DNA from: JBFWIW01 sp050253535
GTDB lineage: Bacteria; Bacillota; Clostridia; Oscillospirales; Oscillospiraceae
Length of the DNA stretch: 28,110 bases
Assembly: GCA_050253535.1 (NCBI GenBank)
Contig: JBFWIW010000040.1
Span: 1-28,110, forward strand
Reading direction: 5' to 3'
Shown: one piece after another, positions 1 through 7,615 of the stretch
Layout of the letters: every line of letters begins with the position of its first letter
Numbering within the stretch: position 1 is the first letter of the stretch
Translations under genes and position numbers: made by a program
Notes under the pieces: model-generated
Told to the model about the DNA's origin: nothing
Seen by the model: only the letters and a program-made list of their open reading frames with translations
Database searches by the model: none

Positions 1-3000
1 TCAGTATTGTATTCGTATAATAGGTACCGACATATTTTGAACCGTCAGCCGGCGTTATTTTTGCCCTGTACATGCAGGTCGTGTTAGCCGGCGTGACCAC
101 GTTGGTGCCAATATCCTGCCAGTCCCAGCCGTTCTGCGCGATCTGATAGGTGACGTCATAGTCTGTGCCCTCTGTGAGTTCATAGCCCTGCGCGTCCTTT
201 ACGCTGCCGTCCGGAACCTCAAGATGGTAAGTCGATCCCACAGTAAATTCCGTAGCTGCTTCAGTTGTTGTCAGAGTGCCCGATACGATATAGTTTGTCG
301 TCGAAACGACCTGAATATTGGACGTTATATACGTCTGCTGGACAAACGCGTCGTACGGACGGTCGTCGTTGTCATAGGTATCGGCAGCCGTTGATCCGAG
401 AGTCGCGTAATCATAACCGGTCACCGCCGGGTCGGTGTTGAAATAATCGGTGTTGTCACTGATGACCGCGAAATAGTAGTAGCTCTCGTCGACCGTAATG
501 TCGGCGTAATAGACGCCGTCATCGACATGAGTGGTTACGGATAAGAGGGTCGGCGCCGTACTTGTGATCTTGTAGTCGCCGCGGATCTTATACCATTTTA
601 CAGTAAAAGTATCATCGCTTGTGCCATCCAGCGTTTCAAGCACAAAGCTGAAACGGTACGGCTGGGCGGTAATGAGGTATTCCGGATTCTCCGAGACTGC
701 CGTCGCGTGACCGGCTTTTGTTGGAGCGGTCAAACTTCCCGCATCGGTTGTGACGGCGAGCGTCGCGTTGGTGTCGCCCTCGATGAGGAGCTCTCTCGCG
801 TCATATGATACATAGCCGGTGCTGTCTGCAAATTCATCATAATAATTGGAACGTGTGGCGTAAGTTCCGTTTCCGTCATAATCAACATCGATCCTGCCGG
901 TGGGATCGTTATAGAGCAGGTTCAGGTCGACGTTGTCCGTGTCGACGCCGTCGGCAAAATGGTCGTATACGTTGAAATTACCGTCCCCATCGGGAGATTC
1001 TTCCTGCAACAGATCAGGGACGTCGAAATCGGCGTCGATCACGCCCAGTTCGGTCAGGGTTCTGGTATAAGTGTCAATATAGGAATGATCTTCTCCGCTA
1101 ACAGGATCACGCAGGTTGATCATCACCCAGCCGATGAGGTCCGTCCCTGACTTGGCAAGATCCTGCAGCGTTCCATATACAAGCGTACTCTGCGTGCTCC
1201 ATGCGTACAGGGAAATATCCGCGGTGATGGCCGCGGTACTGTGCGCGGTATATGTGGTCCCCGCAGTCGTGCTCCAGCCATTGGTGCCCGTGTATGGATA
1301 ATCCCTGTATACAGTATAAAGCGGATATCCGCTGGTTATATCGTCAGGTACTGTCAGAATCGGGGTGTCGCCCTCGGCGATGTACCATATGTCATAGGTG
1401 TCGCCCTTGTCGTAATACGTAACCGTATAAACATTTGTGGCTGTGCCTGTTATCGTAATGTTGCCGATCGTGTCTGACACAACATCATCCCTGACGCGCA
1501 CCGTGCCGGTATCGGCAGCCGTAATGCCATTCGTAATCGTACCGCCCCAACCGTTCAGCACCGCGGTGCCGGTCATATTGACGCCATCTGTCGTGCCGGT
1601 CACGGAACCTGAGTTCATCGTGATCGTGCCGCCGGTGGCATTGATGCCGTAATTGGCGCCGCTGAGCGAAACGCCATTGATGTTGACCGAGCCGTCTGTC
1701 ATATAGACGTCGTTGGTCGCTCCGACTAAATTGCCGCCGGAGATGGTAGCGGAACCGCCGCCAATCCGTATGGCATTCGGTCCTGTTACCGTGCCGTTTG
1801 AAACCGTCAGGGTGCCGCCGCTTTTATATATACCTGCTGTATCGCCTGTTATCGAGCCGCCGGAAACGGTGGCCGTACCGTAGCTCAGGCCGATGCCGAA
1901 CGAGCCCGATCCGGTCACGGTGCCGGCTGAGACGACTAAGTCGGAATTTGAATTTCTGACATTGATGCCCATGGGTCCGGAGACCGTGCCGCCGGAGACA
2001 TTGACGTCGCCGCCGTTGGCATCGATACTGGTGTTATTTCCAGATACCGAGCCGGTGCCGTAGACGTCAACTGTTCCGGACGACGTGGTTATGCCATAGG
2101 TACCAGTTCCTGTTACCGTGCCTCCGTAAACGTCAATATCGGACGTCACCGAACTGACGTCTATGCCTACGGGCCCGGAGACCGAGCCGCCGGAGACATT
2201 GACGTCGCCGCCATTTGCATATATACCTGTGTTGTCTCCGGATACCGAGCCGGTGCCGGAGACGTTAACCAAACCGCCGGTGGCGTTGATTCCGTAGGTA
2301 GTTCCGGACACCGTACCGCTGGTGACATTTGCGGTGCCGCCTGACATTGTGATGCCGTATGTACTGTCGCCGAGCGTGGCGCCGGTAACATTAACGATGC
2401 CGTCTGTCATATATACGTCGGCGGTAGTTCCGTTCAATGTGCCGCTCGATATGCCAACGGTACCGCCGTATGTATAGACTGCGCTTGAACCGCCTTCCAC
2501 CGTACCGCCGGAGATTGACGTCGTTCCGCCCGATGTGGCGATGCCGTAGGTAGTTCCGGACACCGAACCGCCGGAGACGGTTATCGCACCTCCGGATGAG
2601 CTGACGCCGTATGTAGCTCCAGATAACGTGCCGTTAGTGACGTTTACCTCGCCGGAGCTCATTTGAATACAAGAGGTTCCGGTAAAGGTCATTGCCAGCC
2701 CGCCGTTCACATTAACGGTGCCGCCTGTAGCTCTGACCGCTCCGTAGCCGGTAATGGTTGTGCCGTCGAACGTTCCCGGGCCGGTTAATGTAAGCGTTTT
2801 GCCGGAGCCAACATCAATGCGGCCATCCATTGTCAGCGTGTGGCTGTCAAAGTTAATTGTCTCAGAGTAGCTAAGACTTACGGTAGTACTGATCGAGATG
2901 TCGGCGGTGAGCGTAATGTCGTCCGCGCTGCCGTTTGTTAACGCGGCCAATAGCTCTGTTTCATCCGCTACCGAGATGGTCGCTGCCGCCGCGGGTATTG

Positions 3001-3061
3001 GCAGCATACTCAGTACGAGCGCTGCGCACAGCAAGAGAGAGAAGAGGCGGTTTTTTTTCAT
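1..3061 (-). CDS. Large secreted repetitive surface protein, N-terminal 1020 residues (3' end outside window)
   Basis: The minus strand is open without a stop from ATG at 3061 to the left edge. Residues 1-27 are a signal peptide (MKKN, then LFSLLLCAALVLSML, then a PAAAA cleavage region). Residues ~85-510 are about twenty imperfect coils of 19-22 residues of the pattern GGxVNVSGGxVSGxTYGI, as expected of a right-handed beta-helix. Residues 261-326 and 327-392 are a 66-residue tandem duplication. Around 541-625 there is a degenerate Listeria-Bacteroides (Flg_new/InlB-B-like) repeat: YTVTYYDKGDTY, later GWSTTAGTTY and DISLYAW. Residues ~690-740 hold Asp-rich loops (DGDGNFNVYDHF, DYDGNG) that may bind calcium, and the rest looks Ig-like. 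A GAAAGG lies ~10 nt before the ATG. The likely role is an adhesin or cell-wall-associated stalk; that is inference, as any anchor (SLH, LPXTG) would lie outside the window. The overlapping ORFs on both strands are shadows of this gene. Confidence 0.85.
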   Translation of the reverse strand, partial: MKKNRLFSLLLCAALVLSMLPIPAAAATISVADETELLAALTNGSADDITLTADISISTTVSLSYSETINFDSHTLTMDGRIDVGSGKTLTLTGPGTFDGTTITGYGAVRATGGTVNVNGGLAMTFTGTSCIQMSSGEVNVTNGTLSGATYGVSSSGGAITVSGGSVSGTTYGIATSGGTTSISGGTVEGGSSAVYTYGGTVGISSGTLNGTTADVYMTDGIVNVTGATLGDSTYGITMSGGTANVTSGTVSGTTYGINATGGLVNVSGTGSVSGDNTGIYANGGDVNVSGGSVSGPVGIDVSSVTSDIDVYGGTVTGTGTYGITTSSGTVDVYGTGSVSGNNTSIDANGGDVNVSGGTVSGPMGINVRNSNSDLVVSAGTVTGSGSFGIGLSYGTATVSGGSITGDTAGIYKSGGTLTVSNGTVTGPNAIRIGGGSATISGGNLVGATNDVYMTDGSVNINGVSLSGANYGINATGGTITMNSGSVTGTTDGVNMTGTAVLNGWGGTITNGITAADTGTVRVRDDVVSDTIGNITITGTATNVYTVTYYDKGDTYDIWYIAEGDTPILTVPDDITSGYPLYTVYRDYPYTGTNGWSTTAGTTYTAHSTAAITADISLYAWSTQSTLVYGTLQDLAKSGTDLIGWVMINLRDPVSGEDHSYIDTYTRTLTELGVIDADFDVPDLLQEESPDGDGNFNVYDHFADGVDTDNVDLNLLYNDPTGRIDVDYDGNGTYATRSNYYDEFADSTGYVSYDARELLIEGDTNATLAVTTDAGSLTAPTKAGHATAVSENPEYLITAQPYRFSFVLETLDGTSDDTFTVKWYKIRGDYKITSTAPTLLSVTTHVDDGVYYADITVDESYYYFAVISDNTDYFNTDPAVTGYDYATLGSTAADTYDNDDRPYDAFVQQTYITSNIQVVSTTNYIVSGTLTTTEAATEFTVGSTYHLEVPDGSVKDAQGYELTEGTDYDVTYQIAQNGWDWQDIGTNVVTPANTTCMYRAKITPADGSKYVGTYYTNTIL
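1886..2281 (-). repeat. 198-bp coding tandem duplication (2 copies) in the beta-helix
   Basis: Copy 1 is 2084-2281 (residues 261-326) and copy 2 is 1886-2083 (residues 327-392). Both contain GTGSVSG(D/N)NT, ANGGDVNVSGG, SGP(V/M)GI and GTVTG(T/S)G in the same order with no length difference. It spans three beta-helix coils and shows recent in-frame expansion on top of the older ~20-residue repeat. Confidence 0.8.
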
Positions 3062-3125
3062 TTTTTTCCATCCTTTCGATGTAAAAAATTTGGTGAATCA
3101 CATATTGAAAACACCATGCCTGAGC

Positions 3126-3166
3126 CTTCACGCAAAATCCGCGGGGGAAGCAGATTTTGCGTGAAG
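3126..3166. other. 14-bp perfect stem-loop upstream of the surface-protein gene
   Basis: The arm CTTCACGCAAAATC (3126-3139) is perfectly complementary to 3153-3166, with a 13-nt loop. It lies ~65 nt before the start codon, so it could be a 5'-UTR hairpin of the surface-protein mRNA or an operator. Neither strand has a T-run after it, so it is not a normal terminator. Two direct AAGACCAG repeats 20 bp apart (3200-3207 and 3220-3227) lie further upstream of the same gene. Confidence 0.5.
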
Positions 3167-3329
3167 ATGAGATATAGCAGGGATATAGGGTACCGTGTTA
3201 AGACCAGAACCGACGGATAAAGACCAGCGCCTGCCTTAAGCGTTGGCAAATATATGCTTTCCGCCGCACCAATTCGCAGCTTTTGTCAAATATTGGTGTT
3301 TTACCGTTTTGTGCCACGTACCCACGGTA

Positions 3330-3354
3330 ATATATAGTAAATTTTACTATATAT
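3330..3354. promoter_or_regulatory. 25-nt perfect AT-rich palindrome, possible operator
   Basis: ATATATAGTAAA, one central T, then TTTACTATATAT. It lies ~110 bp upstream of the predicted EAL promoter and ~270 bp upstream of the surface-protein start. The symmetry is exact, but no regulator is known, and a tail of mixed AT sequence makes a terminator unlikely. Confidence 0.35.
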
Positions 3355-3460
3355 TTCTTAAATATGCAAGATAAAACTGCATTATTTTATGTTAATTTCA
3401 GTCCAGATCGTTTTACCATTGACCTTTTTAGCTATCTTTGCCAAAAACAAAGTAAATTGC

Positions 3461-3489
3461 TTGCAAAAAATGGCGTTTTCTATTATTAT
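3461..3489 (+). promoter_or_regulatory. Predicted sigma-A promoter of the EAL gene
   Basis: TTGCAA at 3461-3466, a 17-bp spacer and TATTAT at 3484-3489. Further TATAAT hexamers at 3487 and 3497 overlap or follow, so the exact -10 is uncertain. Confidence 0.4.
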
Positions 3490-3526
3490 AATTTCTTATA
3501 ATGCAAAAAATTATGGAGGACAATTC

Positions 3527-5452
3527 ATGAAATATGTTCTCGGTTACGAGATATGCGCACTCATTTTTCTGATTGTCCTCATGTGGCGCTTTTTCGAAAT
3601 GAGACGCTTCCCAAATGAGCAGAACACTCTGTTCTGTATAATAATGTGGTGCGCTCTTTCAGATCTCGTATTCAACATTTTCGGATCTGTTTTGATGGAT
3701 AACCCCGCCGCTGTCCCCGTGTGGGTAAATTATCTAGTAAACTCCATTTTCTACTCTCTCCAAACCCTCTTCCCCGCCCTTATGATGGCTTATGTTCTCC
3801 TCATGACCAGGAAACACAGGTATAAACGGTTTTTTATAATCCCGCTCTTTATCCCGCTGCTCTTTTTCGAGGCATTTTTGCTGACAAATCTGTTTACCCG
3901 TCTGGTATTTTATGTTGACTATATTAACGGCGTTTTGACCTATGTCCACACCCCTCTGTTCCCTTGTTTGTACATCATCGGCGCGTCCTATATGGCCGCA
4001 ATACTTATATATATAAACATATACCGCCGAAAACTGAGCAGCGGGCAATATACAACCATAACCGCAATCATTGCAGTATCTGTCGCCGCCACAGCGGTGC
4101 AGTTCGCCTGCCCGCAGGTCCTCTTAACGGGAGTTGCCATCGTCATCGCGATAATGCTTATATATTTTACTTTTCAGAACCCCGACGATTTGCTCGACTT
4201 TATGACCGGCGCCTTTAATTACAGAGCGCTTCTGACGTTCCTTGACAACGCGACAAGTGAGCGGGACGAATTTTACCTCATCGCCGCGGATATTGGCGGC
4301 ATGCGCCGGATAAACAGCCTCTTCGGCATGGAATTCGGCAACAAAATACTCATAAGCGCGGCTCAGGTTTTCCTCAGCTGCGGAAATCACACCTGGGTGT
4401 TCCGCATGCTGGGTACGCGGTTCATCCTGATAACACATTCGGTAAAAGAATATCTGGACATGCTCGAACAAATTTCCAATCGCTTTCAGGAACCGTTTCC
4501 GGTCGATGGAGTGGACGTCGTGCTCTCCGCAACAGTCCGCCACTTTTACAGTGGCGGCCGCTTCAGCTCCGCAGAGGGTGTTATTTCCGTTATAGACACA
4601 CTGTACTCTGGCCTTGCCAAAAGTGAAAAGGGCACAATAGCCGCCATCAACGAAACGCTTTTAGTCAGTATACGCCGACGCCTCGTGCTGGAAGCCGCGC
4701 TGCGCGCCGCGATTGAAACAGGGGCTGGCTTTGAGATCGTTTTCCAGCCGCTGTACTCCCTGAAAAACGGCTGTTTTCCGTCTGTTGAGGTGCTTCTCCG
4801 CTTCAGCTGTGACGCTCTCGGCCGCGTACCGCCATCGGAATTCATACCCATAGTCGAAAACATCGGCCTCATAACCCGAGTGGACGAACTTGTTGTCCGC
4901 AAGGTCTGCAAATTCATAAATCGCTACGATCCCGCGATGTTCGGACTCAGTTCGATCTGCCTCAATCTTTCAGCCGCTGAATTTTTTATTCCGAATACGC
5001 CTGAGAGATTCAAAAAAATAGTCGACGAATACGGCGTTGACCATTCTCTTATACTTTTTGAGATAACAGAGACTGTTGCTTCGGCACCCTACGATGTATA
5101 TTCCAGCTATATGCAGATTATGAGGGAGGATGGTTTTCGTTTTGCACTGGACGATTTCGGCACCGGTTACTCGAATGCAGCGCAAATAGCGAACCTGCCC
5201 TTTTCCGCAATAAAACTCGACAAATCGCTTCTGTTTTCGAACCGCAGAAGCGGACCGTCTTTCTTGGTTTTCGAAGCCGTTCTGAGACTTGCAAAGCATC
5301 TTGGTCTTTTGACGTTTGTCGAGGGCGTTGAGACCCCGTTCGACGCGGAGTATGCGTGCCGTCTCGGCGCCGATTATATTCAGGGATTCTACTACTCCCT
5401 TCCACTTTCCGAAAATGATCTCATCGATTTTTTAAAGGCAAACAACTATTGA
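3527..5452 (+). CDS. Membrane-anchored GGDEF (degenerate)-EAL protein, likely c-di-GMP phosphodiesterase
   Basis: 641 residues from ATG 3527, chosen because GGAGGA (3515-3520) sits 6 nt upstream; the ORF stays open to 3389 but has no signal there. Residues 1-218 form about seven hydrophobic segments of a membrane sensor. Residues ~220-320 are a GGDEF-fold domain that starts DFMTGAFNY, but the signature is MLGTRF (294-299), so cyclase activity is not expected. Residues ~400-641 are an EAL domain with the expected key residues: E421 (EVLLRF for EALLRW), N480, E512 and E515 (FEITE), D542-D543 (DDFGTGYS), K563, E599 and E602 (EGVE), and Q619 (QGFYYSLPL). It should therefore hydrolyse c-di-GMP at the inner membrane, possibly with the GGDEF remnant as a regulatory GTP site (family knowledge). 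It is divergent from the large surface protein, which fits control of adhesion, but that link is inference. Confidence 0.88.
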   Translation: MKYVLGYEICALIFLIVLMWRFFEMRRFPNEQNTLFCIIMWCALSDLVFNIFGSVLMDNPAAVPVWVNYLVNSIFYSLQTLFPALMMAYVLLMTRKHRYKRFFIIPLFIPLLFFEAFLLTNLFTRLVFYVDYINGVLTYVHTPLFPCLYIIGASYMAAILIYINIYRRKLSSGQYTTITAIIAVSVAATAVQFACPQVLLTGVAIVIAIMLIYFTFQNPDDLLDFMTGAFNYRALLTFLDNATSERDEFYLIAADIGGMRRINSLFGMEFGNKILISAAQVFLSCGNHTWVFRMLGTRFILITHSVKEYLDMLEQISNRFQEPFPVDGVDVVLSATVRHFYSGGRFSSAEGVISVIDTLYSGLAKSEKGTIAAINETLLVSIRRRLVLEAALRAAIETGAGFEIVFQPLYSLKNGCFPSVEVLLRFSCDALGRVPPSEFIPIVENIGLITRVDELVVRKVCKFINRYDPAMFGLSSICLNLSAAEFFIPNTPERFKKIVDEYGVDHSLILFEITETVASAPYDVYSSYMQIMREDGFRFALDDFGTGYSNAAQIANLPFSAIKLDKSLLFSNRRSGPSFLVFEAVLRLAKHLGLLTFVEGVETPFDAEYACRLGADYIQGFYYSLPLSENDLIDFLKANNY

Positions 5453-5513
5453 CCTACCAGCTATTCCGGCTGCCGCCGCGCCGCGCAAACCGCTGCCGAA
5501 CGGTTCGGACAGC

Positions 5514-5542
5514 TTGAGAATCGAAAATAATGCTACTATTTG
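5514..5542 (+). promoter_or_regulatory. Promoter-like sequence in front of repeat copy A
   Basis: TTGAGA (5514-5519), 17-bp spacer, TATTTG (5537-5542), pointing into repeat A. No coding gene follows on this strand, so if active it would make a short untranslated RNA ending at the hairpin/T-run near 5731-5745. The -10 is weak. Confidence 0.25.
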
Positions 5543-5688
5543 GTTAGAGACGATGATAATAGAAAGTGAGGATGTTTTTTGTCCGGCAAGGCAGCCGACG
5601 ACGGTGGGCTGTCGCCCGTCCGGGAGGTTAACGCCGCCGGGCGGATAACAGGCCGCTTTTTATCATCAGGTTAATCGAATAGCAGTAT
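5535..5688 (+). repeat. Structured repeat, copy A (inverted relative to copy B)
   Basis: This matches the reverse complement of about 7419-7555 with roughly 80% identity by eye. Identical blocks are TTTTTGTCCGGCAAGGCAG, GGGCTGTCGCCCG, GATAACAGGCCGCTTTTTATC and CAGGTTAATCGAATAG. Copy A has a 17-nt insertion near 5624-5640 that looks like a local duplication of CCGGG(A/C)GG. The core folds into a GC-rich hairpin (GGTGGGC, loop TGTC, GCCCGTC). The two stem differences from copy B both give G-U pairs in the RNA of this strand, so pairing is kept. Confidence 0.8.
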
Positions 5689-5731
5689 AAATATCCCCTC
5701 CGCAAAGTGTGCTGTTGCGGAGGGGATATTT
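5689..5731. terminator. 17-bp hairpin terminator after the symporter, likely bidirectional
   Basis: AAATATCCCCTCCGCAA (5689-5705) pairs perfectly with 5715-5731 around a 9-nt loop. On the plus strand it is followed by a T-rich tract (TATTTATTTTTTT), a better terminator tail than on the minus strand, where only ATATTTAT follows. It ends the minus-strand symporter transcript 3 bp after its stop and would also end any plus-strand RNA from repeat A. Confidence 0.8.
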
Positions 5732-5733
5732 AT

Positions 5734-7161
5734 TTATTTTTTTGAAGCTTTTTTTATAGTGCCAGAAAAGTACTTCTTCGTCTCCTTTGCGACTACACCG
5801 GAGAGGAGCAAAAGGGCTATAAGGTTTGGTATAGCCATAAGCCCGTTGAAGGTATCCGACATATCCCAGACGATGCTGAGACTCATTGTGGAACCTATGA
5901 CGATCATAGCAATGAATATACACTGATATATGCGAAGGATGACCTTGCTTCGGCCGCCTGTCAGATATTCTATACAGCGTGTACCGTACAGCGACCATGC
6001 AAAAATTGTGGATGTGGCAAAGAGCGCGAGCCCAACGGCAATAATGATCCCGCCGAATTTTGCGCCGAGTACGCTGGAGAATGCCGCTATGGCATCGGAC
6101 GCGCCGCCGGTTGTTCCAAAGGCAACATCCATACCGCTTATTAGGATAACGACCGCCGTCAGCGTACAAATTACAATGGTGTCGAGGAAGACTTCGCACA
6201 CCCCGTAAATGCCCTGCTTCACAGGGTTCTTTTCGCTCGTCGCCGCATGGGCGATAGCCGCGGAGCCGAGGCCGGCCTCGTTCGAAAAGACGCCGCGCCC
6301 TATTCCCTTTGTGACCATAGTCCTGAAGGTTATACCTACGGCACCGCCTATGGCGGCGTTAGGGGAAAACGCACTCTCAAAAATTCTGACGAATACATCG
6401 CCCAAACTGCCTATGTTTGCAATGATGACGGCAAGGGCGCCGATGATATATACAACCGCCATGAACGGAACAAGCTTTTCTGTGACTTTTCCGATTCTCT
6501 TAACGCCGCCCCAGAGGACGAGCGCCGCGAGTATTGCCACGAGTATCCCCAGGACAAGACTTATTGTTCCGCTGACCTCCGACGCACCGGGGATAAACGC
6601 CTGTATAGCGCTGTTCGCAGCCGTCGCGATGGACTGTATCTGCGTTGCGCAGCCAATGCCCAGAGCCGCTAGCGCGCCGAACATTGAAAACAGCACGGCA
6701 AGCCATTTCCAGTTCTTCCCGAGTCCGTTAGTTATGTAGTACATCGGACCGCCGACCCAGTCGCCGGAAGCATTGCGCTGACGGTATTTTACCGCAAGGA
6801 CGACCTCCGAAAACTTTGTGCACATACCGATAAGGCCGGATATCCAGAGCCAGAATACAGCGCCCGGGCCACCGGCTATTACGGCGCCGGTGACACCGGC
6901 AATGTTACCAGTACCAACGGTAGCGGCAAGAGCCGTCGTGAGGGCCTGGAACGGTGTAACCTCGCCCTTCCCCGCAGTGCGCTTCTGGAATATCTTACCC
7001 AAGGTGTTTTTCATGACATAGCCGAATTTGCGGAATTGCACGAAACCCGTGCGGATACTGAGTATGAGACCTACGCCGACAATTACCGCCGCCATCCATA
7101 GGCCCCAGACCCAACCGTTCACCGTGCTGTTAAGCGCGGTGAGCCATTCGATAAAACTCAT
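5734..7161 (-). CDS. Sodium:alanine/glycine symporter (AGCS family)
   Basis: 475 residues, the usual length for the alanine/glycine:cation symporter family (AgcS/AlsT/DagA). Family hallmarks are the N-terminal hydrophobic segment followed by GLILSIRTGFVQFR, the ATVGTGNIAGV motif with GGPGAVFW at residues ~75-105, WVGGPMYYI, and the later GRGVFSNEAGLGSA motif. About ten or eleven membrane helices and a short basic C-terminus are visible. It imports (or balances) alanine, glycine or D-alanine with sodium at the cytoplasmic membrane. Start ATG 7161 is preceded by AGGGGAG. A glycine riboswitch in the leader indicates glycine-dependent expression, consistent with a transporter that works with glycine catabolism. 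The whole cassette is bracketed by inverted repeats A and B. Confidence 0.93.
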   Translation of the reverse strand: MSFIEWLTALNSTVNGWVWGLWMAAVIVGVGLILSIRTGFVQFRKFGYVMKNTLGKIFQKRTAGKGEVTPFQALTTALAATVGTGNIAGVTGAVIAGGPGAVFWLWISGLIGMCTKFSEVVLAVKYRQRNASGDWVGGPMYYITNGLGKNWKWLAVLFSMFGALAALGIGCATQIQSIATAANSAIQAFIPGASEVSGTISLVLGILVAILAALVLWGGVKRIGKVTEKLVPFMAVVYIIGALAVIIANIGSLGDVFVRIFESAFSPNAAIGGAVGITFRTMVTKGIGRGVFSNEAGLGSAAIAHAATSEKNPVKQGIYGVCEVFLDTIVICTLTAVVILISGMDVAFGTTGGASDAIAAFSSVLGAKFGGIIIAVGLALFATSTIFAWSLYGTRCIEYLTGGRSKVILRIYQCIFIAMIVIGSTMSLSIVWDMSDTFNGLMAIPNLIALLLLSGVVAKETKKYFSGTIKKASKK

Positions 7162-7205
7162 ATACCGCTCCCCTTTTTATGTTTTTTGTGATCATAACGC
7201 CAAAT

Positions 7206-7233
7206 GCGGATTTGACCGAAAGGTCAAACCCGC
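7206..7233 (-). promoter_or_regulatory. Hairpin in the riboswitch expression platform
   Basis: GCGGGTTTGACC pairs with GGTCAAATCCGC (one G-U) around a TTTC loop, between the aptamer and the symporter start. In the mRNA it is preceded, not followed, by a U-run, so it is not a simple terminator and may be part of a switch affecting the ribosome binding site. Confidence 0.45.
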
Positions 7234-7277
7234 AAAAAACACAAATTACGGCAAAAACAAAACTCCGCCGAAAAATG

Positions 7278-7420
7278 ATTCTGTCCTTTTGCCTGAGAGA
7301 TTGACGCTTTTGCGCTTTGCACCTTCGGCACTCACAAAACGTGAGCTTCTCCAGAATGCTATCCATTTACAGTTGGCTTCCAACGCGGAATCCGAGAGTT
7401 TTACTCCTTCGGCAAGACAT
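7278..7420 (-). promoter_or_regulatory. Glycine riboswitch: one complete aptamer with 5' partial (ghost-like) aptamer
   Basis: Reading the minus strand, 7357-7278 contains the full glycine aptamer signature: ATTCTGGAGAAG, then GTGCCGAAGGTGCAA, then CAATCTCTCAGGCAAAAG and GACAGAAT, with P1 formed by ATTCTG/CAGAAT. Upstream, 7420-7358 holds only a second GCCGAAGGAGTAA...ACTCTCGG segment without its GGAGAG partner, as in singlet riboswitches with a 5' ghost aptamer. The aptamer ends ~116 nt before the symporter ATG. Glycine binding should control the symporter; whether ON or OFF cannot be read here. Confidence 0.9.
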
Positions 7421-7555
7421 TTATACGACTATTCGATTAACCTGACGATAAAAAGCGGCCTGTTATCTGCCCAGGCGGGCGACAGCCCGCCGCCGCCGTC
7501 TGCCTTGCCGGACAAAAATCATCCTCGCTTTTTATTTTCATCATCTCAATCAAAC
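7419..7555 (-). repeat. Structured repeat, copy B, in the leader of the symporter mRNA
   Basis: This is the inverted partner of copy A at 5535-5688. On the minus strand it reads GCGAGGATGATTTTTGTCC and onwards, has a perfect 7-bp stem GGCGGGC/GCCCGCC with loop TGTC, and ends at GTATAAAT next to the ghost aptamer. It lies between the predicted promoter (7616-7644) and the riboswitch, so it should be transcribed in the leader. Confidence 0.8.
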
Positions 7556-7615
7556 AGTTGTATAAGTCTACTTTCCTGCAAACTTCATTTAGCTTTATAT
7601 TCACTTAATGTTAAA

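Larger units (their letters stand above)
3062..3526. other. Divergent intergenic region between surface protein and EAL protein
   Basis: This 465-bp region holds the stem-loop at 3126-3166, the AAGACCAG direct repeats, an AT-rich 25-nt perfect palindrome at 3330-3354 and a promoter candidate for the EAL gene at 3461-3489. I see no gene in it: an in-frame extension of the EAL ORF back to 3389 has no ribosome binding site and AT-rich, non-coding character. Confidence 0.6.
5453..5733. other. Intergenic region with repeat copy A and terminator
   Basis: After the EAL stop there is an imperfect hairpin (5492-5513) without a T-run, then a promoter-like sequence, repeat copy A and the strong hairpin at 5689-5731. 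I see no protein-coding gene; the minus ORF 5666-6199 is a shadow of the symporter gene. Confidence 0.6.

Noticed and set aside
959..2391. Several plus-strand ORFs and the minus-strand ORF at 2167-2391
   Set aside because: They are shadows of the long minus-strand surface-protein frame, which translates cleanly from 3061 to the window edge with a signal peptide and regular repeats.
1886..2700. Regularly spaced DNA repeats resembling a tandem array or CRISPR
   Set aside because: The ~60-bp period follows the 20-residue coding repeat of the beta-helix; there are no identical repeats separated by unique spacers.
3126..3166. c-di-GMP (GEMM) riboswitch upstream of the surface-protein gene
   Set aside because: The stem-loop carries ACGCAAAATC but lacks the GGGCAAACC and GGGACGCAAAGCC conserved blocks of class I.
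3389..3526. 46-codon N-terminal extension of the EAL protein
   Set aside because: No ribosome binding site at 3389, AT-rich non-coding character and promoter-like hexamers; GGAGGA before ATG 3527 decides the start.
6209..6739. Plus-strand ORFs inside the symporter gene, and the minus ORF 5666-6199
   Set aside because: They overlap the well-supported AGCS gene in other frames and have no SD or recognisable protein features.
5535..7555. Composite transposon or insertion sequence bounded by the inverted repeats
   Set aside because: No transposase is present between or next to the repeats and no target-site duplication is visible; the content is an ordinary symporter gene with its riboswitch.
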